NCBI RefSeq assembly: GCF_030915385.1
Contig: NZ_CP133268.1
Location: 3,570,001 to 3,634,000 of the forward strand
DNA: 64,000 nt
Direction: 5' to 3'
Origin: Neobacillus sp. PS3-12
GTDB lineage: Bacteria; Bacillota; Bacilli; Bacillales; Cytobacillaceae
The notes under the pieces were generated by a model. The model did not search any database. It saw only the letters and a list, made by a program, of their open reading frames with translations, and was not told where the DNA came from. The translations under genes were made by a program, and so were the position numbers. Positions 43,492 to 52,845 of this stretch are shown piece by piece (position 1 is the stretch's first letter; every line of letters begins with the position of its first letter).

Positions 43492-44905
43492 ATGGAAGTA
43501 GAAGGCCGTAGAGAGCTTGAATATGCCATTAGTGAAATCACGGAAATAGCCAACGGTTTTGGGTTAGATTATTATCCGATGCGATATGAAATTTGCCCTG
43601 CAGATATCATTTATACATTTGGTGCTTATGGAATGCCAACTCGTTTTTCACACTGGAGTTTCGGAAAACAATTCTACAAAATGAAGCTTCATTATGACCT
43701 TGGATTAAGTAAAATTTATGAACTCGTTATTAATTCTAATCCTTGTTATGCCTTTTTACTCGATTCCAATTCGCTTATTCAAAATAAACTAATTGTTGCC
43801 CATGTTCTCGCCCATTGTGATTTTTTTAAAAACAATATCCGTTTTGCCAATACAAAGAGAGACATGGTTGAAAGTATGGCGGCGACAGCTGATCGAGTCC
43901 GTCAATATGAAATCAAATATGGAAAAAAAGAAGTCGAAACATTCCTAGATGCCGTTTTAGCGATTGATGAACACATTGATCCTTCACTCATGCGTCCAAA
44001 ATTATCTTGGACAATGGAGGATGCTGTGGAATCATCAGAAGATCACCCAATGCCAACTCCGTATGATGATCTTTGGAAGTTGGATGAAAAAGACAAGAAC
44101 GAAGATAAAAAGGTCCACAAGAAAAAATTCCCGCCTAAGCCAGAAAAGGATCTCCTATTGTTCATCGAATCCTATAGCAGGGAACTTTCTGATTGGCAGC
44201 GGGATATACTGACGATGATGCGTGAAGAAATGCTTTATTTTTGGCCGCAGCTTGAAACTAAAATAATGAACGAAGGCTGGGCGTCTTACTGGCATCAGCG
44301 CATCTTAAGGGAAATGGATTTAACCAGTGGCGAAGCGATTGAATTTGCGAAACTAAATGCCGGGGTTGTGCAGCCTTCGAAAACGGGCATCAATCCTTAT
44401 TACTTAGGGATTAAGATTTATGAGGATATTGAAGAACGATACAATAATCCTGATGAAGAAATGAAGCGGAGAGGTGTTCAGCATGGCTCCTGGCCGAGAA
44501 AAAATCTTTGAGGTTCGTGAAATTGAGTCGGATATTTCATTCCTACGCAATTATTTAACAAAAGACCTTGTCATGCGGGAAGATATGTATCTTTTCCAAA
44601 AACAGGGCAGGGACTATAAGGTTGTGGATAAAGAGTGGGAGAATGTCCGAGACCAGTTGGTGAATATGCGTGTCAACGGGGGGTTCCCGTATATTACCGT
44701 CAATGACGGAGACTATTTGAAAAATGGCGAACTCTACTTGAAGCATTGGTATGAAGGCGTCGAACTGGATGTAAAATATTTGGAAAAAGTATTGCCATAT
44801 ATTCATCAGCTGTGGGGCCGGCCTGTTCATATGGAGACAATGATCGAGGAGAGGAAAATGCTGTTTACGTATGATGGGAAGAGTGTGCATCGGAAGTATT
44901 TATAA
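43492..44905 (+). pseudogene. spoVR: Spore cortex protein SpoVR, frameshifted
   Basis: SpoVR is needed for normal spore cortex formation. The ATG at 43492 follows AAGGGGG and gives [20 protein letters not shown] and later [31 protein letters not shown] and [12 protein letters not shown]. The frame breaks near 44496 where TCCTGGCCGAG should read TCCGGCCGAG ([16 protein letters not shown]). One extra T therefore ends the first part at 44511, and the second part runs to 44905. Skipping it gives 470 residues, normal length. The same extra T is in the partial copy at 54886-55519. A terminator follows at 44910-44947. Confidence 0.88.
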
Positions 44906-44946
44906 ATAAAAAGCAGTGAAACCTATTTTGGTTTTACTGCCTTTTT
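44271..44946 (+). repeat. Direct repeat, left copy (3' half of spoVR plus terminator)
   Basis: This part of spoVR is repeated at 54886-55564 in the same orientation. Bases 44416-44724 are identical to 55030-55338 (309 bp), the stretch before differs at about 12 percent of bases, and the following stretch differs at a few sites. Confidence 0.92.
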
Positions 44947-44947
44947 G
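44910..44947 (+). terminator. Terminator of spoVR
   Basis: A stem of AAAGCAGTGAAACC with GGTTTTACTGCCTTT is followed by TTTTG. The rest of the gap to 45258 is AT-rich DNA with a TTAGAA-18-TATAAT promoter candidate (45137-45166) for the catabolic operon. Confidence 0.8.
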
Positions 44948-45258
44948 TGTACCCGTAAGTTCTAGGAATCTTTTTTTCTTTATCTTTGGTCGCAATTCGC
45001 TAGACGGTGAAAATTCGTATGAGAGTGGATAGATCAACCATAAGCCCAGGTTAAGAATGTCCTCCACATGTTAAATCATGAAAGTAAGGTTATTAAGTTA
45101 TTTATATTTGTAAATAACTATACGGTTATTTTCTAATTAGAATTTTCAAATAATTTTAAATATAATTTAAATATAAACTTTAATTGTGTTAAACAAACAC
45201 TTTCACGATGTTGAAGAATCACTTTGATAAATAATTAAAGAATTTGAGGAGGATCATT

Positions 45259-46515
45259 ATGTTAAGCAAAGAACAAAACGAAACCTTGACCCAAGTGGGT
45301 CCCAATAAACCAATGGGGAAACTTTTAAGAAGATATTGGCATCCAATTGCAGCCAGCAGCGAGGTTGAAAAAATTGGAACAACAAAAAGAGTAAAACTAT
45401 TGGGAGAAAATCTGGTTTTATACCGTGATAAATCAAATAATCTGGGGTTAGTTGGAGACCGGTGTGCTCATAGGGGAGTATCGCTTGAATACGGTTTTCC
45501 GACTGAATGCGGAATCCGTTGTCAGTATCATGGTTGGTTATACGATCAAACAGGTCAATGTGTGGAACAGCCTAATGAGCCTGAAAATAGCACTTTTAAA
45601 AATAAGATCAATATTGGTGGATATCCGGTTAAAGAATTGGGAGGACTTGTATTTGCTTACCTTGGTCCGGCACCTGCTCCTGAATTACCGAAATGGGATT
45701 TATTTGTCAGAGACAATGTGGTTCGCACGATTGGTTACGCTGTTATCCCTTGTAATTGGGTGCAAATCATGGAGAACTCACTGGATCCAACCCATTTGGA
45801 ATGGCTACATGGCCACTATTTTGAACACGTTTTCGAACAGCAGGGAAGACCACAAGATGAATGGAAAATTACAAAGCATCATTTAAAAATTGGATTTGAC
45901 GAATTTGAGTGGGGGATCATTAAAAGGCGTGTGTTAGAAGGACAAACAGAAGAAAATGAGGATTGGGCTGTTGGTCATCCAATTGTCTTCCCAAGCATGC
46001 TTCGTGTTGGCGATAGTGGAGCTCACTCATTCCAAATTCGAGTACCGATAGATGATGAAAATACTTTACATTTTTGGTACACATGCTTTGTTCCAAAAGA
46101 AGGTGTACAAGCACCAGAAAAATATCCAATTAGCGTATATGAATGTCCAATTAAGGATGAAAACGGAAAATTCGTCGTTGATTATATTGATGGTCAGGAT
46201 ATGATGGCTTGGATTACCCAGGGGAGTGTTGCAGACAGAACTACGGAACGTCTTGGAACCTCTGACAGAGGAATTATCATGTACCGACAAATGCTTCAAA
46301 GGGAATTGAAAAAGATCGAAAATGGAGAAGATCCGAAATGTGTGATCCGTGATCCTGAAGTGAATAACAATATCCAGTTACCGCAGGAAGAGGATAAGTT
46401 CAGTGAGGGTGGGTTATTATCAGGAGTAGCAAAGGACTGGAATACGCGATATGCCCCTAACCTTGATGAAATTATTGAAATCTGTAAAGGTGGGAAGGTT
46501 ACTTCTAACCTATAA
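45259..46515 (+). CDS. Rieske oxygenase alpha subunit, phthalate 4,5-dioxygenase type
   Basis: This 418-residue protein starts MLSKEQNETLTQVGPNKPMG and is built like the phthalate-4,5-dioxygenase/one-component Rieske oxygenase group. The [2Fe-2S] ligands are Cys69, His71 (CAHRG) and Cys88, His91 (CQYHGW). The mononuclear iron site is DPTHLEWLH, with His179 and His184 and a later aspartate. Such enzymes add O2 to an aromatic ring to give a cis-dihydrodiol. No reductase or small subunit follows. GAGGAGG precedes the ATG. It is the first gene of the 45259-48727 operon. Substrate by analogy is a benzene-carboxylic acid, unproven. Confidence 0.88.
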   Translation: MLSKEQNETLTQVGPNKPMGKLLRRYWHPIAASSEVEKIGTTKRVKLLGENLVLYRDKSNNLGLVGDRCAHRGVSLEYGFPTECGIRCQYHGWLYDQTGQCVEQPNEPENSTFKNKINIGGYPVKELGGLVFAYLGPAPAPELPKWDLFVRDNVVRTIGYAVIPCNWVQIMENSLDPTHLEWLHGHYFEHVFEQQGRPQDEWKITKHHLKIGFDEFEWGIIKRRVLEGQTEENEDWAVGHPIVFPSMLRVGDSGAHSFQIRVPIDDENTLHFWYTCFVPKEGVQAPEKYPISVYECPIKDENGKFVVDYIDGQDMMAWITQGSVADRTTERLGTSDRGIIMYRQMLQRELKKIENGEDPKCVIRDPEVNNNIQLPQEEDKFSEGGLLSGVAKDWNTRYAPNLDEIIEICKGGKVTSNL

Positions 46516-46520
46516 GAATG

Positions 46521-46556
46521 AAGAAGTTCCTTCTGGTGAGAAGGAACTTTCTTCTT
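46521..46556 (+). terminator. Hairpin between the oxygenase and the zinc-ribbon gene
   Basis: AAGTTCCTTCT pairs with AGAAGGAACTT, with TTCTTC behind. It is likely a partial terminator. Confidence 0.65.
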
Positions 46557-46569
46557 AGGAGGGCTTACT

Positions 46570-46764
46570 TTGAAAAACAAAGAAAAATATGAAATTAAGT
46601 TGAAATACTGTCCTAATTGTGGGCAATCACTCTTGAACTCTAGGAGTTTATTAAATGAATATTGGATAGCAAATGATATTGCCTATTTTTGTTACTGCAG
46701 TGAATGTTCTTGGAAAGGTGAAATACATGAGATACACCGTGTAACTGCACCTGAGTTAGCTTAA
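46570..46764 (+). CDS. Small zinc-ribbon/rubredoxin-like protein
   Basis: This 64-residue protein has YCPNCGQSL near its start and CYCSECSW in the second half, four to five cysteines spaced as in a zinc ribbon or rubredoxin-like metal site. The TTG start follows TTAGGAGGG, a strong site. Its place between the Rieske oxygenase and the decarboxylase suggests a role with them, perhaps as electron carrier or metal chaperone. It has no recognised relative, so that is speculation. Confidence 0.7.
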   Translation: MKNKEKYEIKLKYCPNCGQSLLNSRSLLNEYWIANDIAYFCYCSECSWKGEIHEIHRVTAPELA

Positions 46765-46791
46765 CAAGTATGAAGAAAGCAGGGTATAAAG

Positions 46792-47541
46792 ATGACAAAT
46801 TTACTAGATGAGCTTAGAGAAAAAGTGGCGATTTCCTGTAGAATTCTTGCCATGGAAGGTCTTGTTGATGAAATTCTGGGACATGTCAGTGTTCGGATAC
46901 CAAATACAAATGAGATGTTTATTCGCTGCCGTGGGGAAGAAGAAAACGGTGTAAGGTACACTACGATGGACGCAATAAGAAGAGTTGATTTTGATGGAAA
47001 CAGTGAAGACCTTGAAGGTCAATACCATATTCCAAAGGAGTTACCCATTCATGGAGAAATCATGAAAGCAAGACCGGAAGTAGGGTGCGTTATTCATGCA
47101 CATCCTCCGCATGCTTTGATTTGTGGGATATCCAATCTGCCTTTACGTCCTATTTTTGGATCATTTAATATTCCGGCAATGCGGATGGCCTTAGAAGGAG
47201 TCCCTATTTTTCCAAGGTCCTACTTAGTAACGCGCCCTGAGTTGGCAGCGCCATTAATACAAGAAATGGGTTCTAAGGACATTTGTTTAATGAAGGGTCA
47301 TGGAATTACAGTTACAGGTGCAACGATTGAAGAAGCAACCATCAATGCTTTAAACTTCAATACTTTAGCAAAAATGACATTAGAAGTTGCAAAGACAGGT
47401 AGGAAAGTCGACCCAATATCCGAAGAAGATATTGCCGAACTTCCAGATTTGGGAACAAAGTTTAATGCGAAATGGGTATGGCGCTACTATGTTCGAAAAT
47501 TACAAGATGCTGAGGAGAGATCGAATGTTTTCTCAAAATAA
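46792..47541 (+). CDS. Class II aldolase/adducin-family protein, likely dihydroxyaryl-acid decarboxylase
   Basis: The 249-residue class II aldolase fold has a metal site His87 (LPIHGEIMK), His102 and His104 (VIHAHPPH), and a later KGHGITVTG histidine. Catalytic Glu89 follows His87. The same fold includes fuculose-phosphate aldolase and the 3,4-dihydroxyphthalate decarboxylase (PhtC) of Gram-positive phthalate pathways. The operon position after an oxygenase and before a dehydrogenase favours decarboxylation of a dihydroxy aromatic acid. Its end overlaps the next gene by 17 bases. Confidence 0.82.
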   Translation: MTNLLDELREKVAISCRILAMEGLVDEILGHVSVRIPNTNEMFIRCRGEEENGVRYTTMDAIRRVDFDGNSEDLEGQYHIPKELPIHGEIMKARPEVGCVIHAHPPHALICGISNLPLRPIFGSFNIPAMRMALEGVPIFPRSYLVTRPELAAPLIQEMGSKDICLMKGHGITVTGATIEEATINALNFNTLAKMTLEVAKTGRKVDPISEEDIAELPDLGTKFNAKWVWRYYVRKLQDAEERSNVFSK

Positions 47542-48727
47542 AATCCTTAATATAGGAATTGTCGGCTTAGGAATTGCGGGTGCATCTATGATTTCTGCAA
47601 TGTTGAGTCATCCAAACATTCGGCTGGCAGGTGCCGCCACAAGAAATAAAGATAGGCGAGAACAATTTGCCAAAGATTATCAGGTGGAAACGTATCCAAC
47701 AATTCAAGAGCTTTGTCAAAGTTCAACAATTGATGCAGTCTACATCGCTACACCTACCGAACTTCACAGTGAACATGTAAGAATTGCAGCTGAAGCCAAA
47801 AAACATATCATTGTGGAAAAGCCCTTAGCTGTTTCTTTAGAGGAAGCAGACGAGATGATTGAAACTGCTGAAAAAAATGGTGTCCAGCTAATAGTTGGGC
47901 ATTCCCACAGCTTTGAGCCGTCCATCCAAAAAATGAGAGAAATCATTGAAAGCGGACAGCTTGGGAGAGTTTTAATGATTCATAATTGGTATTACAATGA
48001 TTGGTTGTATCGTCCAAGAACACCGGAGGAATTACAAACTGAATTAGGCGGGGGTGTCACGTATCGACAGGGATCCCATCAGTTTGATATTATTCGGCTT
48101 TTGGGGGGCGGAAAGGTAAGAAGTGTTCGGGCAGTTACCGGATCCTGGGATCGCTCTCGTCCGACCGAAGGGAATCATACTATTTTCCTCGAATTTGAGG
48201 ATGGAACAGCTGCTACTGCTGTATACAATGGTTATGACCATTTTCATACAACAGAATTAACCTTCGGCATTGGCGAAGGCGGTCCAGTGAAAAAATCAAA
48301 TACTTATGCTTCATCGCGCAGAAGAATAAAAGCAACGAGCTCACAAAACGATGAAGTAGCTTTAAAAGTTGCCGCGGGGTATGGCGGGAAAAAAGGGACG
48401 GATGAAAGAAAGGATCATCCATTCTTTGGTCTAACCATTGTTAGTTGTGAAAAAGGAGATATTCGCCAGCATCCTGAAGGACTTGTTGTATATGGCGAAG
48501 ATGAAAAATACATTTTACCCATTTCAAAAGAAGAAACTGGCAGATACAATGTTCTTGATGAACTTTATAGAGCAGTTGTCCAGAACAAAGAGCCTGTTCA
48601 CGATGGACGCTGGGCAAAAGCTAATTTAGAAGTGTGTATTAAATCGATAGAATCCTCGATAGAAAGAAGAGAATTGTTACTAGAATTTCAGGTGCCTCTT
48701 GTAAATAAGAAAGAGTTTGTTAAATAA
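47525..48727 (+). CDS. Gfo/Idh/MocA-family dehydrogenase, likely cis-dihydrodiol dehydrogenase
   Basis: This 400-residue protein has an N-terminal Rossmann fold with IGIVGLGIAGASM, then AVYIATPTELHSEH and the family's EKPLAVSLEEA motif with the catalytic lysine, then the C-terminal domain with GGGVTYRQGSHQFDIIRLL. Gfo/Idh/MocA proteins include the 4,5-dihydroxyphthalate-dihydrodiol dehydrogenase Pht4, which re-aromatises the Rieske product. The ATG at 47525 with GAGGAGA upstream is chosen; it overlaps the aldolase gene. A bidirectional terminator follows. Confidence 0.87.
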   Translation: MFSQNKILNIGIVGLGIAGASMISAMLSHPNIRLAGAATRNKDRREQFAKDYQVETYPTIQELCQSSTIDAVYIATPTELHSEHVRIAAEAKKHIIVEKPLAVSLEEADEMIETAEKNGVQLIVGHSHSFEPSIQKMREIIESGQLGRVLMIHNWYYNDWLYRPRTPEELQTELGGGVTYRQGSHQFDIIRLLGGGKVRSVRAVTGSWDRSRPTEGNHTIFLEFEDGTAATAVYNGYDHFHTTELTFGIGEGGPVKKSNTYASSRRRIKATSSQNDEVALKVAAGYGGKKGTDERKDHPFFGLTIVSCEKGDIRQHPEGLVVYGEDEKYILPISKEETGRYNVLDELYRAVVQNKEPVHDGRWAKANLEVCIKSIESSIERRELLLEFQVPLVNKKEFVK

Positions 48728-48760
48728 CAACAGGTATGTTTTGCTCGATTTCATGCTCAT

Positions 48761-48801
48761 ACAATGAAACCGCCTTTTTTGCAGAAAGGCCGTTTCATTG
48801 T
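48761..48801. terminator. Bidirectional terminator between the dehydrogenase and LysR genes
   Basis: ACAATGAAAC (48761-48770) pairs with GTTTCATTGT (48792-48801) and GCCTTTT pairs with AAAGGC inside it. Confidence 0.85.
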
Positions 48802-48829
48802 ATTCTTAATTAATCTTCCGTTGCTTCTT

Positions 48830-49792
48830 TTACTCTATTATCTCCTCTTGATTCTCCCGACTTATATCTTCATTGATTTTAACGGTTTCTAAGACAAAAT
48901 CGATAAATGTTTTTACTGATGGTGGAATGTGTGTATCTTCTTTTATGATCAAATAATAGTCGATTTGTGGGTTGTATGCATCAGCCAATGGAACTTGAAT
49001 TAATTCCCCACTTGCCAGTTCCTTTTCAATAGTGGTTCTAGGAAGAAAACCAATTCCTAACTTGGAGATAATAGCCATTTTAAGGGATTCGATGTCATCC
49101 ATACGCAGATTGATATTGTATTCATTAATATCTAAACCCATTTTCCGAAGTTCTATATCTATTAGCTCTCCTTGAGAAGTATCAGCCATAGAACCTATTA
49201 ATGGCGCTTTGAGCAGGAGTTCACGGATCGTTCCTCCCCAATTTACCCACGGTAAATCTGGACTGCAAACTAATAGCCAATGATCCCTTTTGATAAGATA
49301 TTTCTTAATTTTAGTAGGAAAGGTTTGTTCATTGGAGAAAGCAATAAAACCAACATTTACTTTTTCGTTTAGTACATATTGGAAAATCTGTTTTGTATGC
49401 GTATAAGAAGTTTTTAATTCAAGTTTAGGATATTCTTTTACAAATGATAAGATGAACTTGGGCAGTAAATATCTGCCGATTGGACGGTTGCTTCCAATTG
49501 AAATTTGTCCAGTTTCACCCTCAAGTAATTCCTTCATTGATGAACGTAATTGTTTATCAAGGTCAAGGAGTTCATAGGCATACTTCTTTAATAGTTGACC
49601 GGCTTCTGTAAGTTCTATGTTATTTCCTTTCCGTATAAAAAGCTTAGCACCCAGTTTATTTTCCAAAGATTTGATTTGTAAGCTCAACGCAGGCTGTGTA
49701 ATATAGAGATTTTGAGCTGCTTGAGTGTAACTGCCGGATTCTACAATACAACAAAACAATTGTAATTGGTGAAGATTTACGGGTGTTTCCAT
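48830..49792 (-). CDS. LysR-family transcriptional regulator
   Basis: This 320-residue protein has an N-terminal winged helix (LHQLQLFCCIVESGSYTQAA, then TQPALSLQIKSLE) and a LysR substrate-binding domain that starts near GQISIGSNRPIGRYLLP. It likely controls the surrounding catabolic genes in response to an aromatic compound and its own expression. It is transcribed opposite to the MFS gene at 50194 and convergently with the dehydrogenase. The ATG at 49792 follows AAAGGA; a start 18 bases earlier has a poor site. Confidence 0.92.
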   Translation of the reverse strand: METPVNLHQLQLFCCIVESGSYTQAAQNLYITQPALSLQIKSLENKLGAKLFIRKGNNIELTEAGQLLKKYAYELLDLDKQLRSSMKELLEGETGQISIGSNRPIGRYLLPKFILSFVKEYPKLELKTSYTHTKQIFQYVLNEKVNVGFIAFSNEQTFPTKIKKYLIKRDHWLLVCSPDLPWVNWGGTIRELLLKAPLIGSMADTSQGELIDIELRKMGLDINEYNINLRMDDIESLKMAIISKLGIGFLPRTTIEKELASGELIQVPLADAYNPQIDYYLIIKEDTHIPPSVKTFIDFVLETVKINEDISRENQEEIIE

Positions 49793-50193
49793 GGTTGTAT
49801 TCCTTTCCATACCTTATTTATGAAGATATATAAACAAATATAAATAAGCTTCTATTAAATTATATAAAATTCGGTCTTTTTAATTCAATTTCGTGAGTCT
49901 TCCAATTCTAGGTTATTTCCTAAAACATTGTTGAATGATGGACAAGAGGTTATAAACAATTATATATGAGTAGGTTGAAAAATACTAATTTGTTCAAGAT
50001 TCAGAATTATCTTATACTAATTAAAGAAAGCGCTAACAATATGTTTGATCAAACTGTCGTAGTAGTCTACAGTTTTAACACTATTATCATAGTGAGAAAA
50101 TTATTAATTCTCGGAGGGGAGTCTTTCTAATTGAAAAAGTTAGAAGATATGAATTAAAAATAACAATTTTAATATTTTTAAGGGGGATGGGAT
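49793..50193. other. Divergent promoter region between LysR and MFS genes
   Basis: This 401-bp AT-rich stretch contains no clear gene. A GGAGGGGAG site at about 50113 precedes only an 8-codon frame. It is the likely binding area for the LysR protein; I could not fix individual sites. Confidence 0.5.
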
Positions 50194-51480
50194 ATGGAAA
50201 GCCGTTATACAAGCGTTCAAAGTGTGCAAAATCTTTCATTGGGTCGAGCAAATATTAGATGGAAAAGTATACCGATACCATTGCTGGTTATTTGGATTAT
50301 CGGTATGCTGGATAAAATTGGAGTTGCGGTTATCGCAACTAACCAAAAGTTTTTAACCGATATGCATCTTATTGGTCAAAACGCTTTAATAGGCAGTCTT
50401 GTAACAGCATTGCTTTTCTCTTATGGGGTCGGTTACTTTTTCTGGGGATGGTTAACAGACCGTTTCGGACCTAAACGCTGTGGTGTAGTCGGCTTAATCC
50501 TTTGGGCAATTAGTACGGGATTGGCTGCCATTTCTCCAAATTTTACGGCATTGTTCATCTCGCGCTGTATATTAGGATTATCCGAAGCATTCTTATGGCC
50601 AGTTTCGAATTCTTTAACTGCCAGGTGGTTCCCTCAAAGTGAGCGTGGTCGGGCGAAGTCAATTTGGATAAACGGAGTAAGTATTGGAGCAGGAATTTCA
50701 GGGTTTGTGGTTTTGGGATTGCTTCAATTGACTACATGGAGAGGTATTTTCTGGGTTTTAACAGGACTTGCTATATTGGTTTGTTTACCTATGATTCTTA
50801 TTTTGGTAAAGGATGATCCTGAAAAGGATAGCAGAGTTTCTGAAGAAGAGTTAAAACATATAAAGAGTGAGCCTGTACACATAAACGGAAAAGAATCGAA
50901 TGATAAGCCGGCATTACTAACGAATAGCTATTGGTTAATTGTTGTTTCATTTACTGCCACTACTCTTGGTGTTTATGGATTAGGAACATGGTTCCCAAGT
51001 TATTTAAATAAATTCATGCATTTCAGCCCAGGCAGTACCAGTGTTATTATGTTATTTGCATGGGGTGCAGCGATGCTCTTAACATTTTGGGTAGGTTCTC
51101 GAATAGATAAAACAAAAAAGAAAGCAGTTTGGAATATCGTTGGTTTTACAGGTGCCGCAATCGTCCTTGTTTTAACACTTTTCGGTCTTTCAGCTGTAGC
51201 AGACGCTATAATGGTGGGTGCAGCTGTTGCTCTAATACAAGGTTTTACAACCCCTATTGGCCAAGGATTAATTCATAGTATCTCAAAAACTGATAATATC
51301 GGTATGGATACTGGGGTAATGAGCGGATTTTCTAATATCATTGCTGCATTTGGCCCAACTATAATGGGAGCATTAATAACCGTTGGCCATGGAACTTACA
51401 TTTATTCGTTTGCATTTTTGATCATTGTATTCCTGATTTCTGCAGTATGTGGAGTCATTCTTAAGAAGCGAGGGTATTAA
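50194..51480 (+). CDS. MFS transporter, likely aromatic-acid/anion symporter (ACS-like)
   Basis: This 428-residue protein has 12 predicted helices. The MFS loop GWLTDRFGPKR is after helix 2 and a second GSRIDKTKKK loop is in the second half. The opening region PLLVIWIIGMLDKIGVAVI and the helix-1 arrangement resemble the anion:cation symporter group, which includes phthalate carriers OphD/Pht1. Uptake of the aromatic substrate of the neighbouring oxygenase is likely. AAGGGGG precedes the ATG. Confidence 0.85.
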   Translation: MESRYTSVQSVQNLSLGRANIRWKSIPIPLLVIWIIGMLDKIGVAVIATNQKFLTDMHLIGQNALIGSLVTALLFSYGVGYFFWGWLTDRFGPKRCGVVGLILWAISTGLAAISPNFTALFISRCILGLSEAFLWPVSNSLTARWFPQSERGRAKSIWINGVSIGAGISGFVVLGLLQLTTWRGIFWVLTGLAILVCLPMILILVKDDPEKDSRVSEEELKHIKSEPVHINGKESNDKPALLTNSYWLIVVSFTATTLGVYGLGTWFPSYLNKFMHFSPGSTSVIMLFAWGAAMLLTFWVGSRIDKTKKKAVWNIVGFTGAAIVLVLTLFGLSAVADAIMVGAAVALIQGFTTPIGQGLIHSISKTDNIGMDTGVMSGFSNIIAAFGPTIMGALITVGHGTYIYSFAFLIIVFLISAVCGVILKKRGY

Positions 51481-51552
51481 TGAATTGTACCTATCGGCGA
51501 AAGTTTTCATTGGAGATAAAATGAAATCTTATTTAAGTTAAGAAGAATCCAC

Positions 51553-51600
51553 AATCCCCTCTTAAAGGACCGGTTTCGAGACTTTGGAGGGGATTTGCTA
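51553..51600 (+). terminator. Terminator after the MFS gene
   Basis: AATCCCCTC (51553-51561) pairs with GAGGGGATT (51587-51595), extended inside by AAAG/CTTT; the T run is weak. Confidence 0.6.
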
Positions 51601-51659
51601 TTATAAAGAATTAGAAAAATGGTTATTCAAAAATATTTCAAGGAAAGGAGGGAGTAAGA

Positions 51660-52601
51660 ATGGGAGTAACGCTGGCTATAGTTGCTTTATTGTTATTTTC
51701 TTCTAATACAATATTGACCAAGTTAGCTTCAGCCAGATTGAATATGAATGTAGGTTTTTTAATTTCTGTGTGGGTGAATGTTCTTTTTGCACTAGTACTA
51801 TTTCTAATACAAATGATTTTTATTAAAGATGAACACTTTCAGTGGCACACCAAGGGATTTTTGTTGTTTTTAATAGCTGGTTTTTTTAGTACCTTTATGG
51901 GACGCTGGTTTTTCTTTGAAACCATTGATAAGTTAGGACCAGCACGTGCAAGCGCATTTCAGGTAAGTAATCCTATGTTTACAACTATTATTGCATGGAT
52001 GTTTATGGGGGAAAAATTAAGTTGGATGGATTTAGTTTCAGTTGCATTTATTCTACTTGGCTTATTCTTAGTTTCTTTTCGTGGACAGAGTTCCGTAGAA
52101 AAAGAAATTGCATCAAGTGAAGAGAACTTAATAACAGAACCTTCAAGAGGAATGCCAGTTAATTGGCTGATAAAGTCAGGAATACTTCTCGCCTTTTTAA
52201 GTTCACTTTCCTATGCCATTGGGAATGTTCTAAGAGGAGCAGCCATTAAAGACTGGAATGAACCTATTTTAGGAGGAATCTTTGGGGCAGCGTTGGGTTT
52301 AGTGCTTTTTACAATAACAAATAAAAGTTCTCATCATTTTTTGGCTCACGTTAAAAATTCGGATAAAAAAGGTGTATTATTTTACGCTGCATGCGGGATC
52401 GCTTCTATTTCAGCGCAAATCTCCGTGATTGCGTCAATGAGATATATGCCAATTTCGATAGCAAATTTGATTACCATGTCTACACCGGTTATTGTAACTC
52501 CCGTCAGTTTTTTCCTCTTTAAAAATCAAGAAGGGATTTCCATCCGCACGATAATTGGGATTATTTTAGTACTTCTTGGTATTTGTTTTATTATTCTTTA
52601 A
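51660..52601 (+). CDS. EamA/DMT-family transporter
   Basis: This 313-residue membrane protein has ten predicted helices arranged as two EamA repeats (about 1-140 and 165-310), with GPARASAFQVSNPMFTTI in repeat one and SIANLITMSTPVIVTPVSFF in repeat two. DMT proteins export or import metabolites. It has GGAGGGAG before the ATG and lies among the catabolic genes, so it may export an intermediate; the substrate is unknown. Confidence 0.85.
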   Translation: MGVTLAIVALLLFSSNTILTKLASARLNMNVGFLISVWVNVLFALVLFLIQMIFIKDEHFQWHTKGFLLFLIAGFFSTFMGRWFFFETIDKLGPARASAFQVSNPMFTTIIAWMFMGEKLSWMDLVSVAFILLGLFLVSFRGQSSVEKEIASSEENLITEPSRGMPVNWLIKSGILLAFLSSLSYAIGNVLRGAAIKDWNEPILGGIFGAALGLVLFTITNKSSHHFLAHVKNSDKKGVLFYAACGIASISAQISVIASMRYMPISIANLITMSTPVIVTPVSFFLFKNQEGISIRTIIGIILVLLGICFIIL

Positions 52602-52845
52602 ATTTATTTGTCATCGTGTGGAGTTAGGCTGGAAACGGAGATCAATTGGGAATGCATGATATATATGATTATATATAGGTTTATCAACAAATTCATATTA
52701 GTAAAATATTTTTGATAAAAGTATAATTTTTTATAAGAATAATTATGGGAATATTCTGTTAAATGACATTGGAAATTCAAAGCCTAAACTTTAAAAATTC
52801 GTAATTCCATAGTGAACCAGAATATTTAAAAGGAGAGCGTTTGTA

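Noticed and set aside
52602..52845. Gene in the gap before the amidohydrolase
   Set aside because: Only AT-rich sequence with many stops was seen; no ribosome site except that of the amidohydrolase.
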